Source of the DNA: Candidatus Neomicrothrix sp. UBA2974
Lineage (GTDB): Bacteria; Actinomycetota; Acidimicrobiia; Acidimicrobiales; MedAcidi-G1
DNA length: 42,207 nucleotides
Assembly (NCBI GenBank): GCA_002348705.1
Contig: DEAU01000007.1
Span: forward strand, 1-42,207
Direction: 5' to 3'
Below, in pieces: positions 8,190 to 16,254 of the stretch (positions are counted from its first letter, which is position 1; each line of letters begins with the position of its first letter). A program made the position numbers and the translations under genes. The notes below the pieces were generated by a model. The model was not told the DNA's origin and searched no databases. It saw only the letters and a program-made list of their open reading frames with translations.

Positions 8190-9548
8190 ATGAATGACAC
8201 CATGCCCACCAACCTGTATCTGTCCGGCACCATGGCCCCGGTTCGCGATGAGATCACTGCCGTCGACTTGCCTGTCACCGGTTCGCTACCCGAAGAGTTG
8301 GAAGGACGATGGGTTCGCAACGGCCCCAACCCCCTAGGCGAGGTTGACGCTGCGCTCCACCACTGGTTCCTGGGTGACGGAATGGTTCATGGCGTGCGCC
8401 TGCGAGGAGGGCGGGCCGAGTGGTACCGGAACCGATGGGTCCGCGGTGGACGTGTGGCGGCGGCTCTGGGGGAGCCACCTCCGGCCGGACGTTCGTTCGG
8501 CGACCGGGACTTTGGTCCCAACACGTCCATAGGGGCGTTCGCCGGTCGAACATGGGCACTGGTCGAGGGCGGTACGACACCCATGGCCCTCTCCTACGAC
8601 TTAGACACGATCGGCTACGACGGCTTCGATGACACCCTGAAGGCGGGCTTCACCGCCCACCCAAAGTACGACCCGGCAACCGGTGAACTCCATGGCATCT
8701 GCTACACGTATCCAGAACTACCCGACCGGATCCAGCACGTGGTGGTCGGACCCGACGGAAGAGTGGCGTCGACCACCGACGTGGCCGTCGACGGCATGCC
8801 AATGGTCCACGACATGTCTCTGACGTCAACCAGCGTGCTGGTATACGACCTCCCGGTCTGCCTCGACCTGGACATGGCTGTGTCCGGAAGCCCTTTCCCG
8901 TTTGCTTGGAACCCCGAGCACCCGGCGCGTGTTGGGGTGCTGGACCGGGAGACCGGAGCGGTTGTCTGGTGCGAGGCCCCGCAGGCCTACGTCTTCCACC
9001 CGGTCAACGCCTACGACTCCGACGACGGCATGGTGGTGGTCGATGTGTGTCGGTACGACCGGATGTTCGATGCCGACCGACTGGGTCCGGTGGGCGACGT
9101 GGCACCCCGTCTGGCCCGATGGATGGTCGACCCGGCTAAGGGTCTTGTATCCGAGGAGCAGTTGGCTGAAGGTACCCACGAGTTCCCGGCACACGACCCG
9201 CGGGTTGGCACACGACGTCACCGTTATGCCTACACAGCCGATGGGATCGACCTTGGGCCGACGAAGCGCGTCGACGTCGACACCGGCGAGGTGGTTGTCC
9301 ACGACCATGGCCCGGGACGGTTCGGAAGCGAGCCCCTGGTCGTCCCGAAGGAGGGCTCCTTTGACGAAGGTGACGCTTGGGTCTTGGTCTGCGTGAACGA
9401 TCTAGAAGGTGGACCCGCCGAGTTGGTGGTCCTCGACGGGGTCGACCTAAACGGGCCACCGGTAGCCCGGGTACACCTGCCTCGCCGGGTGCCGGATGGC
9501 TTCCATGGGTCCTGGGTGACGGACCGGTCGGTGGCCGAGGAGGTCTGA
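8190..9548 (+). CDS. Carotenoid oxygenase (RPE65/CCD family)
   Basis: This 452-residue non-heme iron dioxygenase family cleaves C=C bonds in carotenoids, apocarotenoids or aryl olefins such as stilbenes and isoeugenol. The four iron-binding His residues are present: H157 ('AHPKYD'), H207 ('MVHDMS'), H270 ('FHPVNAY') and H439 ('GFHGSW'). The N-terminal 'GRWVRNGPNP' is typical. The ATG at 8190 follows GAGGTGA by 6 nt. The 140 nt before it hold no gene that I can see. No carotenoid-biosynthesis gene is nearby, and two acyl-CoA synthetases lie upstream, so a catabolic role is more likely than pigment synthesis. It overlaps the next gene by one base (TGATG). Confidence 0.9.
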   Translation: MNDTMPTNLYLSGTMAPVRDEITAVDLPVTGSLPEELEGRWVRNGPNPLGEVDAALHHWFLGDGMVHGVRLRGGRAEWYRNRWVRGGRVAAALGEPPPAGRSFGDRDFGPNTSIGAFAGRTWALVEGGTTPMALSYDLDTIGYDGFDDTLKAGFTAHPKYDPATGELHGICYTYPELPDRIQHVVVGPDGRVASTTDVAVDGMPMVHDMSLTSTSVLVYDLPVCLDLDMAVSGSPFPFAWNPEHPARVGVLDRETGAVVWCEAPQAYVFHPVNAYDSDDGMVVVDVCRYDRMFDADRLGPVGDVAPRLARWMVDPAKGLVSEEQLAEGTHEFPAHDPRVGTRRHRYAYTADGIDLGPTKRVDVDTGEVVVHDHGPGRFGSEPLVVPKEGSFDEGDAWVLVCVNDLEGGPAELVVLDGVDLNGPPVARVHLPRRVPDGFHGSWVTDRSVAEEV

Positions 9549-10192
9549 TGGCCAAGCACGCCCATGATGAACGCCAGGTCCTATGCGACCTCTTGACAGA
9601 GGTCGGTCCCGACGCGCCTACCCTCTGCGCTGGCTGGGCGACCCGGCATCTGGCCGCCCACCTCGTCCTGCGTGAGCGTCGTCCTGACATTGGCCCCGGT
9701 CTGGTCTTTGGCGGGGTTTTCGCCCGTCACACTGCTTCGGCCACGGAGCGTCTGGCCGGGCGTCTCGACTGGGACCGTCTGGTGGGGCGCCTGAGGGCCG
9801 GACCGCCGGCGGTGTTGAGACCGGTCGATGACCCGATGAACCTCATCGAATTCTTCGTCCACCACGAGGACGTCCGCCGGGCTGTCGACGGGTGGGAGCC
9901 CCGGATCTTGTCTGACGAGTGCGGCGACGCCCTGTGGCGGTTCCAACGGGGGCGGATTCCGATGCAGGTCCGCAGGATTCGCGATGTCGACCTGTCGATC
10001 GCCCGACCTGGCAGGGACCCGGTCGCCGTTGGGCGGCAAAGATCAGCAGAACCGGGCCGTCCCGTTGTGGTCACCGGAGATCCGGGTGAACTGGCGCTCT
10101 ACTTCTTTGAACGTCGAAACCACGCCGTGGTGGAGTTGACCGGTGATGCCGACGGTGTAGCCGAGGTCCGCTCGGCGACGTTCGGGCTCTAA
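9548..10192 (+). CDS. TIGR03085-family metal-binding protein
   Basis: This 214-residue protein matches the actinobacterial TIGR03085 family, related to mycothiol-dependent maleylpyruvate isomerase/DinB-like four-helix proteins. Diagnostic segments are 'LCAGWATRHLAAHLVLRERRPD' split across residues about 27-48 and 'LIEFFVHHEDVRRA' near residue 100. The conserved His residues could bind a metal. The start ATG overlaps the stop of the carotenoid oxygenase (TGATG), suggesting translational coupling. The family has no firmly assigned reaction; a thiol-dependent isomerase or transferase step on a product of the upstream enzymes is only a guess. Confidence 0.8.
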   Translation: MAKHAHDERQVLCDLLTEVGPDAPTLCAGWATRHLAAHLVLRERRPDIGPGLVFGGVFARHTASATERLAGRLDWDRLVGRLRAGPPAVLRPVDDPMNLIEFFVHHEDVRRAVDGWEPRILSDECGDALWRFQRGRIPMQVRRIRDVDLSIARPGRDPVAVGRQRSAEPGRPVVVTGDPGELALYFFERRNHAVVELTGDADGVAEVRSATFGL

Positions 10193-10197
10193 CCAAC

Positions 10198-11388
10198 ATG
10201 GGAGGCCGCCGCCGTGCCTCCGAGCACCCCTGCCTGGTTGTCTGCCCTCCGGGCCTCGAAGACCTCGTGGTCGAAGAGTTGTTGGCCCTGGGTGCTCGGC
10301 CCGAACGTACCGGTCGAGGAAGCGTCTCGGTGGGCTTGACGACTCGGCTCCTCTACGCCGCCAACCTCTTCCTCCGCTGCGCCACTCGAGTCCTGGTGCG
10401 AATCGACCGGTTCACCGTGCGTTCTTTCGCCGACCTGGAGCGGCGAATCACCGCCATCGACTGGTCGCCGTGGCTACCCGAAGACACGGTTCCGCGTTTC
10501 CGGGTTACCACCCGACACTCGCGACTCTGGCACGACGGGGCTGTTGCCGAGCGCTTCTCTATTGCCTTCGCGACAGGAAGTGGTCAGGCGGGTAGCCGGT
10601 CCGGGCACGAGACCGTGCGAGGCGATGAAGGGACCGGTCCGCTGGTCGTGGTGCGGGCCGTAGACGACCGGTTTGTCGTCAGCGTTGACGCCTCCGGTCC
10701 TCCCCTCCACGAACGTGGTTGGCGGCAGGCCATCGCAAAGGCGCCGCTCCGAGAATCAGTAGCTGCCGGCCTTCTCGCCTCGGCTGGCTGGGATCCGTCC
10801 TCACCCCTAGTCGATCCGATGTGCGGGTCGGGCACGATCGCGATCGAGGCAGCCCTGCTCGCCGCCGGGGTTCCGGCTGCAGCCGACCGCGACCTAGCCC
10901 TCCGAGCGTGGCCCTCGTTTGAACCGGGCACCTGGGCCAGTGTGAGCGCTGATGCTCGTCTTCTCCAGGTCGAGGCTCCGGTGCCCGACGGCTCCGATTC
11001 GCCGCGCATCGTGGCCGCTGACCGAGATGCCGGGGCGATCGAAGCTGCTCGTTCTAATGCCGAACGAGCTGGCGTGGCCGACCGCATCGAGTTCCGAGTG
11101 GCTCCAGTGTCGAACCTAGAGCCGCCGACCGGCATTGCTTCACGGGGTGTTCCCGGTCTGCTGGCGACCAACCCTCCTTGGGGTGGTCGGGTTGGCGGGG
11201 GCGACCTCCGGAACCTGTACGCCACACTCGGCAACGTTGCTGTCCAGCGTCTCTCGGGCTGGGAGATCGGTTTGCTGGTCGCCGACCGTTCCTTGGCGCG
11301 GCAGGTTCGAACTGGGCTTGGCGAGCGTTTGCACCTGGAACTCGGTGGCCGATCGGCCCACTGGCTGGTTGGTCGCCTGTCTTCTTGA
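10198..11388 (+). CDS. THUMP-domain RNA guanine-N2 methyltransferase, RlmL-like
   Basis: A 396-residue SAM-dependent RNA methyltransferase. The N-terminal region ('CPPGLEDLVVEELLALGA', then 'LLYAANLFLRCATRVLVRI') is a THUMP/ferredoxin-like RNA-binding module. The C-terminal half is a UPF0020 Rossmann methylase with the SAM-binding 'DPMCGSGTIAIEAAL' and a catalytic 'TNPPWGGRVGG' in place of the usual NPPY. By homology it resembles the N-terminal half of RlmL, which makes m2G in 23S rRNA, but the target base is not certain. It begins 5 nt after the TIGR03085 gene and so is probably in the same transcript. Confidence 0.85.
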   Translation: MGGRRRASEHPCLVVCPPGLEDLVVEELLALGARPERTGRGSVSVGLTTRLLYAANLFLRCATRVLVRIDRFTVRSFADLERRITAIDWSPWLPEDTVPRFRVTTRHSRLWHDGAVAERFSIAFATGSGQAGSRSGHETVRGDEGTGPLVVVRAVDDRFVVSVDASGPPLHERGWRQAIAKAPLRESVAAGLLASAGWDPSSPLVDPMCGSGTIAIEAALLAAGVPAAADRDLALRAWPSFEPGTWASVSADARLLQVEAPVPDGSDSPRIVAADRDAGAIEAARSNAERAGVADRIEFRVAPVSNLEPPTGIASRGVPGLLATNPPWGGRVGGGDLRNLYATLGNVAVQRLSGWEIGLLVADRSLARQVRTGLGERLHLELGGRSAHWLVGRLSS

Positions 11389-11403
11389 CTGGCGTTCCCG
11401 GCG

Positions 11404-12675
11404 TTAGACAGCGCCGACGGGCGGCGGGAGGCGGTAATCCGGATCGGTCTTTCGCGGTGGATCTCGTCGCGCCAGCGCGGCGCCCGTCACGTCGGCCAGC
11501 ATCGCTTCCTTGGCCGCTACGTGAGCCGGGTCACGTTCGGCGAACTCGGGCATGACCTCGCGGGCGAACAGTTCCAGCGACTCGCAGATGTGCTCATGGC
11601 GGTTGTGTCCGGCTTGGCTGACGAAGATGACCTGATCCACGCCGGCTGCCTCGTAGTCGAGCAGCAGGTCACGGATCTGATCCGGTGTGCCGATGGCACC
11701 TCGGAGAGATGCGACTCCCTCGTCGACACCGTCGACACTCTTTGTCATCCGCGCTCGGAGGCTTACTCCGACTTGCGCAGCTGTCTCCCGGTCGAATCCA
11801 AAGAGGCTTCGGTTGGCCAGGAACTGCTCGTGGATGTTGGTTACCCCAGGCTGATGGTCGCCAAATCCGTAGAAGTGGCCTAGGGAGTAGCCGAAGAAGT
11901 GGGCACCGTCCAACCCCCGGTCGATGGCTTCCTGTTCGTCCTCGTGGCACATGAGCGGGAGCACACAGGCGAGGTTCGCGTTGACAGAAAAACCAACTGG
12001 AACGCAGGCCTCTGAGGCGATGATGTCGTAGTACTCGCCGACCCACTGCTCGGCTTCACCCGGTTCCACGAAGCCGAACGACAGAGCGCCTATGCCCTTT
12101 TGGGCAGCTAGACGGATGGTCTCACGCTGGGTGCAGGCGACCCACAGCGGCGGGTGTGGTTTCTGGTAGGGCTTGGGGACCACGTTGCGGGGCGGCATCG
12201 ACAGCCAGGGACCGTCCCAACCGGCGAACGGCTCCTCGACCATCATCCGGGCAGCTGCCTCTATGTGGTCTAGCCACTGCTCGCGCTTGGTGTCCCTATC
12301 GATTCCGAATCCATCCAGTTCGGCATTGGACGATGACTCGCCCGTCCCGAAGTCGACCCGACCATCTGACAGCAGATCGAGTGTGTTGATGCGTTCCACC
12401 ACCCTCGCTGTGTGGTTGTAGGCGCTGGGGAGCAGGACGATCCCGTGGCCGAGTCGGATCCTGGAGGTTCGCTGGCTGGCGGCGGCGAGGAAGACCTCCG
12501 GGGCCGAACTATGGCTGTACTCCTCGAGGAAGTGGTGCTCGACCTCCCATACGTGGTCAAACCCCAGTCGGTCGGCCAACTCCACCTGGTCAAGGGCGTT
12601 CTTGAAGAGCTGGTGCTCGGCTCCATCTCCCCAGGGCCTGGCGATCTGGTGCTCGTAGAACAGGCCGAACTTCAC
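11404..12675 (-). CDS. LLM-class flavin-dependent oxidoreductase 1
   Basis: A 423-residue bacterial-luciferase-like TIM-barrel enzyme. The N-terminus ('VKFGLFYEHQ'), 'ELADRLGFDHVWEVEHHF', 'RIRLGHGIVLLP' and 'DLLSDGRVDFGTGES' are typical of the flavin-utilising monooxygenase/F420-type superfamily. I start at GTG 12675 rather than at the upstream open-frame codons, because homologous sequence begins there and a TAGGGT hexamer lies 7 nt upstream. The cofactor (FMN or F420) and substrate cannot be deduced. It converges on the methyltransferase, with 15 nt between stops and no clear terminator. Confidence 0.88.
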   Translation of the reverse strand: MKFGLFYEHQIARPWGDGAEHQLFKNALDQVELADRLGFDHVWEVEHHFLEEYSHSSAPEVFLAAASQRTSRIRLGHGIVLLPSAYNHTARVVERINTLDLLSDGRVDFGTGESSSNAELDGFGIDRDTKREQWLDHIEAAARMMVEEPFAGWDGPWLSMPPRNVVPKPYQKPHPPLWVACTQRETIRLAAQKGIGALSFGFVEPGEAEQWVGEYYDIIASEACVPVGFSVNANLACVLPLMCHEDEQEAIDRGLDGAHFFGYSLGHFYGFGDHQPGVTNIHEQFLANRSLFGFDRETAAQVGVSLRARMTKSVDGVDEGVASLRGAIGTPDQIRDLLLDYEAAGVDQVIFVSQAGHNRHEHICESLELFAREVMPEFAERDPAHVAAKEAMLADVTGAALARRDPPRKTDPDYRLPPPVGAV

Positions 12676-12682
12676 GATGATG

Positions 12683-12688
12683 ACCCTA
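12683..12688 (-). promoter_or_regulatory. Putative -10 (TAGGGT) for LLM oxidoreductase 1
   Basis: On the minus strand TAGGGT is followed by 7 nt and then the GTG at 12675, the geometry of a leaderless promoter. The divergent YceI gene carries an identical hexamer 40 nt away, so the two promoters are back to back. Confidence 0.5.
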
Positions 12689-12728
12689 CGACTGGTGTTC
12701 CGACAGGACAGGGTCGGGGGCCGGGTCC

Positions 12729-12734
12729 TAGGGT
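12729..12734 (+). promoter_or_regulatory. Putative -10 (TAGGGT) for YceI gene
   Basis: TAGGGT lies 6 nt before the ATG at 12741 and there is no Shine-Dalgarno, consistent with leaderless transcription starting at the A of the ATG. Confidence 0.5.
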
Positions 12735-12740
12735 CGCGGC

Positions 12741-13475
12741 ATGGCAACAAAGCGATCTAGTCGTACCGCGGTCATGGTGCTGCTTGGCATTCTTTTAGTG
12801 GCCTTTGCCGCCTGGTGGTTCCTAGTGAGATCCGACGCGCCACCTGCTCCGGAGATCTCGCTGGCCGCAGAGACTGCGGCGGCTTCTGGCGAGGCGGGGC
12901 AATCCAGTACCGCAGATCCAGAGGGAATCTGGATCGTCGACGACGCCATCGGTTCGTTCCAGGACTACACGTCCACGTGGGTTGGCTACCGAATCGACGA
13001 GGTGCTGGGTCAGGGCATCGGCTCGACCACGGCTGTCGGTCGGACCCCCTTGGTGTCTGGATCGGTCGAGATAGACGACGGCGTGCTGTTGGCAGCTGAG
13101 GTCAGAGCTGACCTGCGGGGCTTGAAATCCGACCGGGTCTTCCGTGACGGGAAGGTATCGGAGGCCTTGGGCGTTGACCGGCACCCGGAAGCTACTTTCA
13201 TCTTGGGTGGACCGTTGTCGCTCGCCGAGGGAGAAACCGAGACGTCGGTCGACGTGGCCGGGACGCTCACCGTCAACGGCGTGGCCGCCGAGGTCGTAGC
13301 CACTTTGGAGGCCACCCTGGTCGACGGGGTGCTGACCATCGTGGGTTCGCTGCCCTTCCTGCTGGTAGATCACGGGATCGAAGCCCCAAGCGCGTCGATC
13401 GTGGTATCGGTCGAGGACCACGGCCTGGTCGAGTTCCAGTTGTTCCTTACCCAACCCGGCCAAGGGCCCGGGTGA
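12741..13475 (+). CDS. Membrane-anchored YceI-family protein
   Basis: A 244-residue protein with one N-terminal membrane segment (about residues 10-29) and a C-terminal YceI lipocalin-like barrel. Family signs are 'STWVGYRIDEVLGQG', 'SGSVEIDDGVLLAAEVRADLRGLKSD' spread across the domain, and 'DRHPEATFIL', then 'VAGTLTVNGVA'. YceI proteins bind isoprenoid or amphiphilic molecules outside the membrane. The N-terminal anchor replaces a cleaved signal peptide. The stop overlaps the GTG of the MFS gene by 4 nt (GTGA), so the two are translationally coupled. A shared role in handling lipophilic compounds is inferred. Confidence 0.85.
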   Translation: MATKRSSRTAVMVLLGILLVAFAAWWFLVRSDAPPAPEISLAAETAAASGEAGQSSTADPEGIWIVDDAIGSFQDYTSTWVGYRIDEVLGQGIGSTTAVGRTPLVSGSVEIDDGVLLAAEVRADLRGLKSDRVFRDGKVSEALGVDRHPEATFILGGPLSLAEGETETSVDVAGTLTVNGVAAEVVATLEATLVDGVLTIVGSLPFLLVDHGIEAPSASIVVSVEDHGLVEFQLFLTQPGQGPG

Positions 13476-14776
13476 ACGACCCGGCGACGGGGAACCTCAA
13501 CCCGTTTTCCGCCCTCCGGCACCCGGAGTTCGCCCGCTTTGCCGCAGGTTCCATGCTCTGCGGAGTTGCTCAGTTCCTTGGAGGATTGGCCACCCCGTTC
13601 CTGGTCAACCAACTCACAGATTCCAATTCGTGGGTTGGCGCAGCGTCCTTCGCCGCCCTCATACCGGCCGTGGTTGGGACGCCGCTGTCGGGAACCTTGG
13701 CAGACCGGATGGACCGTCGACTCCTGCTTCTGACCGGCCTGGGCCTGCAGACGATTGTCATGGCTGTCGTGCTGGTGCTGTACACGGGCGACCGCCTCAC
13801 ACCATGGTTGATCTTGGGCCTCAACTTCCTGGGTGGTTCTGCGGCCTCATTCCAGTGGGCTCCCGTCCAGACGATGGCCGCTGTTCTCGTTCCGCGGGAG
13901 TCGCTGGCTGCGGCGGTCCGCATGGTGTCTATCACCTTTACCGTCGGGCGTTCATTGGGGCCGCTGGTCGCCGCAGTGACTCTCGCTTTCGGGGGTCCGG
14001 GGTGGGCGTTTGGCGTCTGCCTTGGTTTGTACCTCTGCGGCTTCCTCGTCCTGACCACGGTTCGTACCACTTGGGCTCCGAAGGCCGACGGGATTTCGTT
14101 TCGAAAGCAATTCCGGGACGGAATCCAATACGTGCGGGAGCGTCCCGAGATGCGCCTGGCCTTCCGACTGGCCTTCACCGTGGCTGCCTTTGGCGCAGTG
14201 TTCGCCTTCTCGCTGGCCGCTGGCGTAGCCGATGATCTTTACGGGCTGGGCGGCGGCGGCCTCGGCGTCCTGTCGACGAGCCTCGGGGTGGGGTCCATCT
14301 TGGCAAGCGTCTACATCAGCCGCGGCGGGAGCGTGGTGGCCCGTGCCGTGATGGAGCGGCGCAGCATCCTGCTTTACGGAACTGGTCTGCTGGTTGTCTC
14401 CTCGACGTCTTGGCTTGCGGTGGGAATGGCCGGGTACCTGCTCTTGGGAGCGGCACACATGCTTCACGGCACCACTCTCAGCACGTCCCTGCAGATGCGT
14501 GTCGATGAGCGATATCGGGGGCGGGTGATGTCGGTCTTCTTAGTGGCGCTCCTCAGTGGGATTCCGGTAGGGGGCTTGGCGTTCGGCGTACTGGCCGACC
14601 TTTTAGGCCTGCGCTGGGTGGCGCTGTCGTCCGGACTGGTTCTCTTGGTCGACTACGTGTTGCTTAGGCGAAGTGGTGTTTTGGCCATGCTCGATAGGGA
14701 GGCCGTGGCCCAAAACGAGGGTCAGGTTGCCGGCGACGCCGATTCGGGGGAAGATTCTCTAGACAGCAACGGGTGA
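13472..14776 (+). CDS. MFS transporter (EntS-like exporter group)
   Basis: A 434-residue major facilitator protein with about twelve hydrophobic segments. The loop 'PLSGTLADRMDRRLLLLTG' near residues 67-85 is the MFS motif between helices 2 and 3. The layout resembles the EntS/PF05977 exporters. It begins at GTG 13472, which overlaps the YceI stop. The C-terminal 25 residues are acidic and polar. The substrate is unknown. Confidence 0.85.
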   Translation: MNDPATGNLNPFSALRHPEFARFAAGSMLCGVAQFLGGLATPFLVNQLTDSNSWVGAASFAALIPAVVGTPLSGTLADRMDRRLLLLTGLGLQTIVMAVVLVLYTGDRLTPWLILGLNFLGGSAASFQWAPVQTMAAVLVPRESLAAAVRMVSITFTVGRSLGPLVAAVTLAFGGPGWAFGVCLGLYLCGFLVLTTVRTTWAPKADGISFRKQFRDGIQYVRERPEMRLAFRLAFTVAAFGAVFAFSLAAGVADDLYGLGGGGLGVLSTSLGVGSILASVYISRGGSVVARAVMERRSILLYGTGLLVVSSTSWLAVGMAGYLLLGAAHMLHGTTLSTSLQMRVDERYRGRVMSVFLVALLSGIPVGGLAFGVLADLLGLRWVALSSGLVLLVDYVLLRRSGVLAMLDREAVAQNEGQVAGDADSGEDSLDSNG

Positions 14777-14808
14777 TAGCCGCTGCCGGCGCAACAGAGG
14801 AGGCTTAC

Positions 14809-15054
14809 ATGACCGACAGTCCGTCCGTCCGACTCCTCGGCGTGATCGATGCACTTGATGCTCTCTCTCGATCCGGGACGCCAGCCGAGGCGGCTGCCGA
14901 GATGGATTCGGCTGCCTTGCAGGCCTTCTGGCGCGAGTGGCCGCATGCCAGTGTGTGGGCCGGAAACCTTTGGCGTGAATTGAATCGAGACCTCGCAGCA
15001 CCTTCGGAGTCCCGCGTCGATCGCGAGGTCGATGAGGTGGGGGGAAGCGGCTGA
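14809..15054 (+). CDS. Small hypothetical protein (81 aa)
   Basis: I do not recognise this protein. It begins at ATG 14809, with AGAGGAGG at 14796-14803 giving a 5-nt spacer. The frame is open back to a GTG at 14773, but that codon lacks a Shine-Dalgarno. The protein is soluble and mostly helical, with an Ala/Glu-rich middle, a Trp-containing stretch ('FWREWPHASVWAGNLWREL') and a charged tail. Its stop overlaps the ATG of the CBS protein (TGATG), so the two are made together. Confidence 0.75.
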   Translation: MTDSPSVRLLGVIDALDALSRSGTPAEAAAEMDSAALQAFWREWPHASVWAGNLWRELNRDLAAPSESRVDREVDEVGGSG

Positions 15055-15431
15055 TGGCGGCCCTTGCCGAGGTGATGACAACCGAAGTGGTCACCCTGGA
15101 GCCGGATGCCTCGGTAAGCGATGCCGCCCGGGCGATGGTCGCTGGCGGATTCGGCTCGGTGGTGGTGGTCCAGGGCCGCATGATCCTGGGGATCCTCACT
15201 GAGCGGGACGTGTTGCGCGCTGCCGCCTCGGAGGAGGATCTTCGTGCGGCACGGTTGGACAAGTGGATGACTCCGGATCCAGATACGGCGATACCTGGCT
15301 TGGACACCGAGGACGCGGCGGCCACCATGCTGAGCCGAGGCTTTCGACACCTCCCGGTGGTCGACGGTGGAGACCTCCTGGGGATGGTCAGCCTGCGCGA
15401 CGTCCTAAGCGCGCGGATCGCCCGGCGCTGA
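15054..15431 (+). CDS. CBS-domain pair protein
   Basis: At 125 residues this is little more than two tandem CBS motifs (about 8-60 and 70-122), forming one Bateman module that normally binds adenosine nucleotides. Signs are 'VMTTEVVTLEPDASVSDAARAM', 'GILTERDVLRA' and 'RGFRHLPVVDGGDLLGMVSLRDVL'. There is no catalytic domain, so it must act on a partner. It starts at an ATG overlapping the stop of the 81-residue protein, which is the obvious candidate. Confidence 0.9.
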   Translation: MAALAEVMTTEVVTLEPDASVSDAARAMVAGGFGSVVVVQGRMILGILTERDVLRAAASEEDLRAARLDKWMTPDPDTAIPGLDTEDAAATMLSRGFRHLPVVDGGDLLGMVSLRDVLSARIARR

Positions 15432-15452
15432 CCGCCGACCCAGGTCGTATAC

Positions 15453-16193
15453 ATGGTCGAGGACAAGCGCGCCGCGTCACAGGAAGGCGCGTCGCGAACC
15501 GACGGTGGCGAAGGCGCTTCGGCAACTCGTCAGGATTGGGCGAGGAGGACCAATGCGGCTTGGACGGCGCCGCTTGTCTACGGAACGGTTCGCTTTCTGG
15601 TCCGGTGGGTGCTGTGGCCGTACTTCCGAACCGGCACGGTCGGTCGGGAGAACATTCCGGCTACCGGGCCGGTGATCTTGGCCCCCGTTCACCGGTCCAA
15701 CCTGGACTCCGTGATGCTTTCACCGCTAACCCGACGCAAGATTCGGGCTCTAGCCAAGGAGAGTCTGTTCAGACTGCCGCCTCTGGGCTGGGTGATCGCC
15801 AGCCTCGGGGCCTTCCCGGTTCAGCGGGAGAGCGCTGATCGTGGGTCGATGCGGGTGGCCCGCGAATTGCTGACCGACGGCAACGTCTTGCTGGTGTTCC
15901 CCGAGGGAACCCGCCACGACGGCGACGCGGTGGCCGAGTTGTACGACGGCACCGCATGGCTGTCCGCCAAGACGCAGGCACCGGTGGTCCCTGTCGGCAT
16001 CGCCGGGACTGGGGTTGCCATGCCCACGGGATCGCGATTTCCGAGACCGGCTCGGGTGCAGATAGTGGTTGGCTCGATGATCAACCCGCCACCTGCGAAG
16101 GGGACACGCAGGGCACTGACCGCCTGGACGACCGATCTCTCTGAGGCGCTGCAGGCTGCTCAGGACGGGGCATCAGCCCAGATTCGCAACTGA
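15453..16193 (+). CDS. Lysophospholipid acyltransferase (PlsC family)
   Basis: A 246-residue membrane-associated acyltransferase expected to acylate lysophosphatidate or a similar acceptor. The catalytic HX4D motif is 'HRSNLD' (H80, D85), and the phosphate-binding 'FPEGTR' is at about 149-154. A hydrophobic, Trp-rich stretch near 40-60 likely sits at the membrane. The start is ATG 15453, 21 nt after the CBS gene, with no strong Shine-Dalgarno. Confidence 0.9.
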   Translation: MVEDKRAASQEGASRTDGGEGASATRQDWARRTNAAWTAPLVYGTVRFLVRWVLWPYFRTGTVGRENIPATGPVILAPVHRSNLDSVMLSPLTRRKIRALAKESLFRLPPLGWVIASLGAFPVQRESADRGSMRVARELLTDGNVLLVFPEGTRHDGDAVAELYDGTAWLSAKTQAPVVPVGIAGTGVAMPTGSRFPRPARVQIVVGSMINPPPAKGTRRALTAWTTDLSEALQAAQDGASAQIRN

Positions 16194-16254
16194 GCGATCG
16201 CACGTCGGCCCTTCGAAGACTGGTTTGGACGAGACAGGTGGGAGGGTGTTGTCC

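Noticed and set aside
8190..9548. Carotenoid oxygenase as part of a pigment-biosynthesis or rhodopsin locus
   Set aside because: No crt, brp/blh or rhodopsin gene is present in the window.
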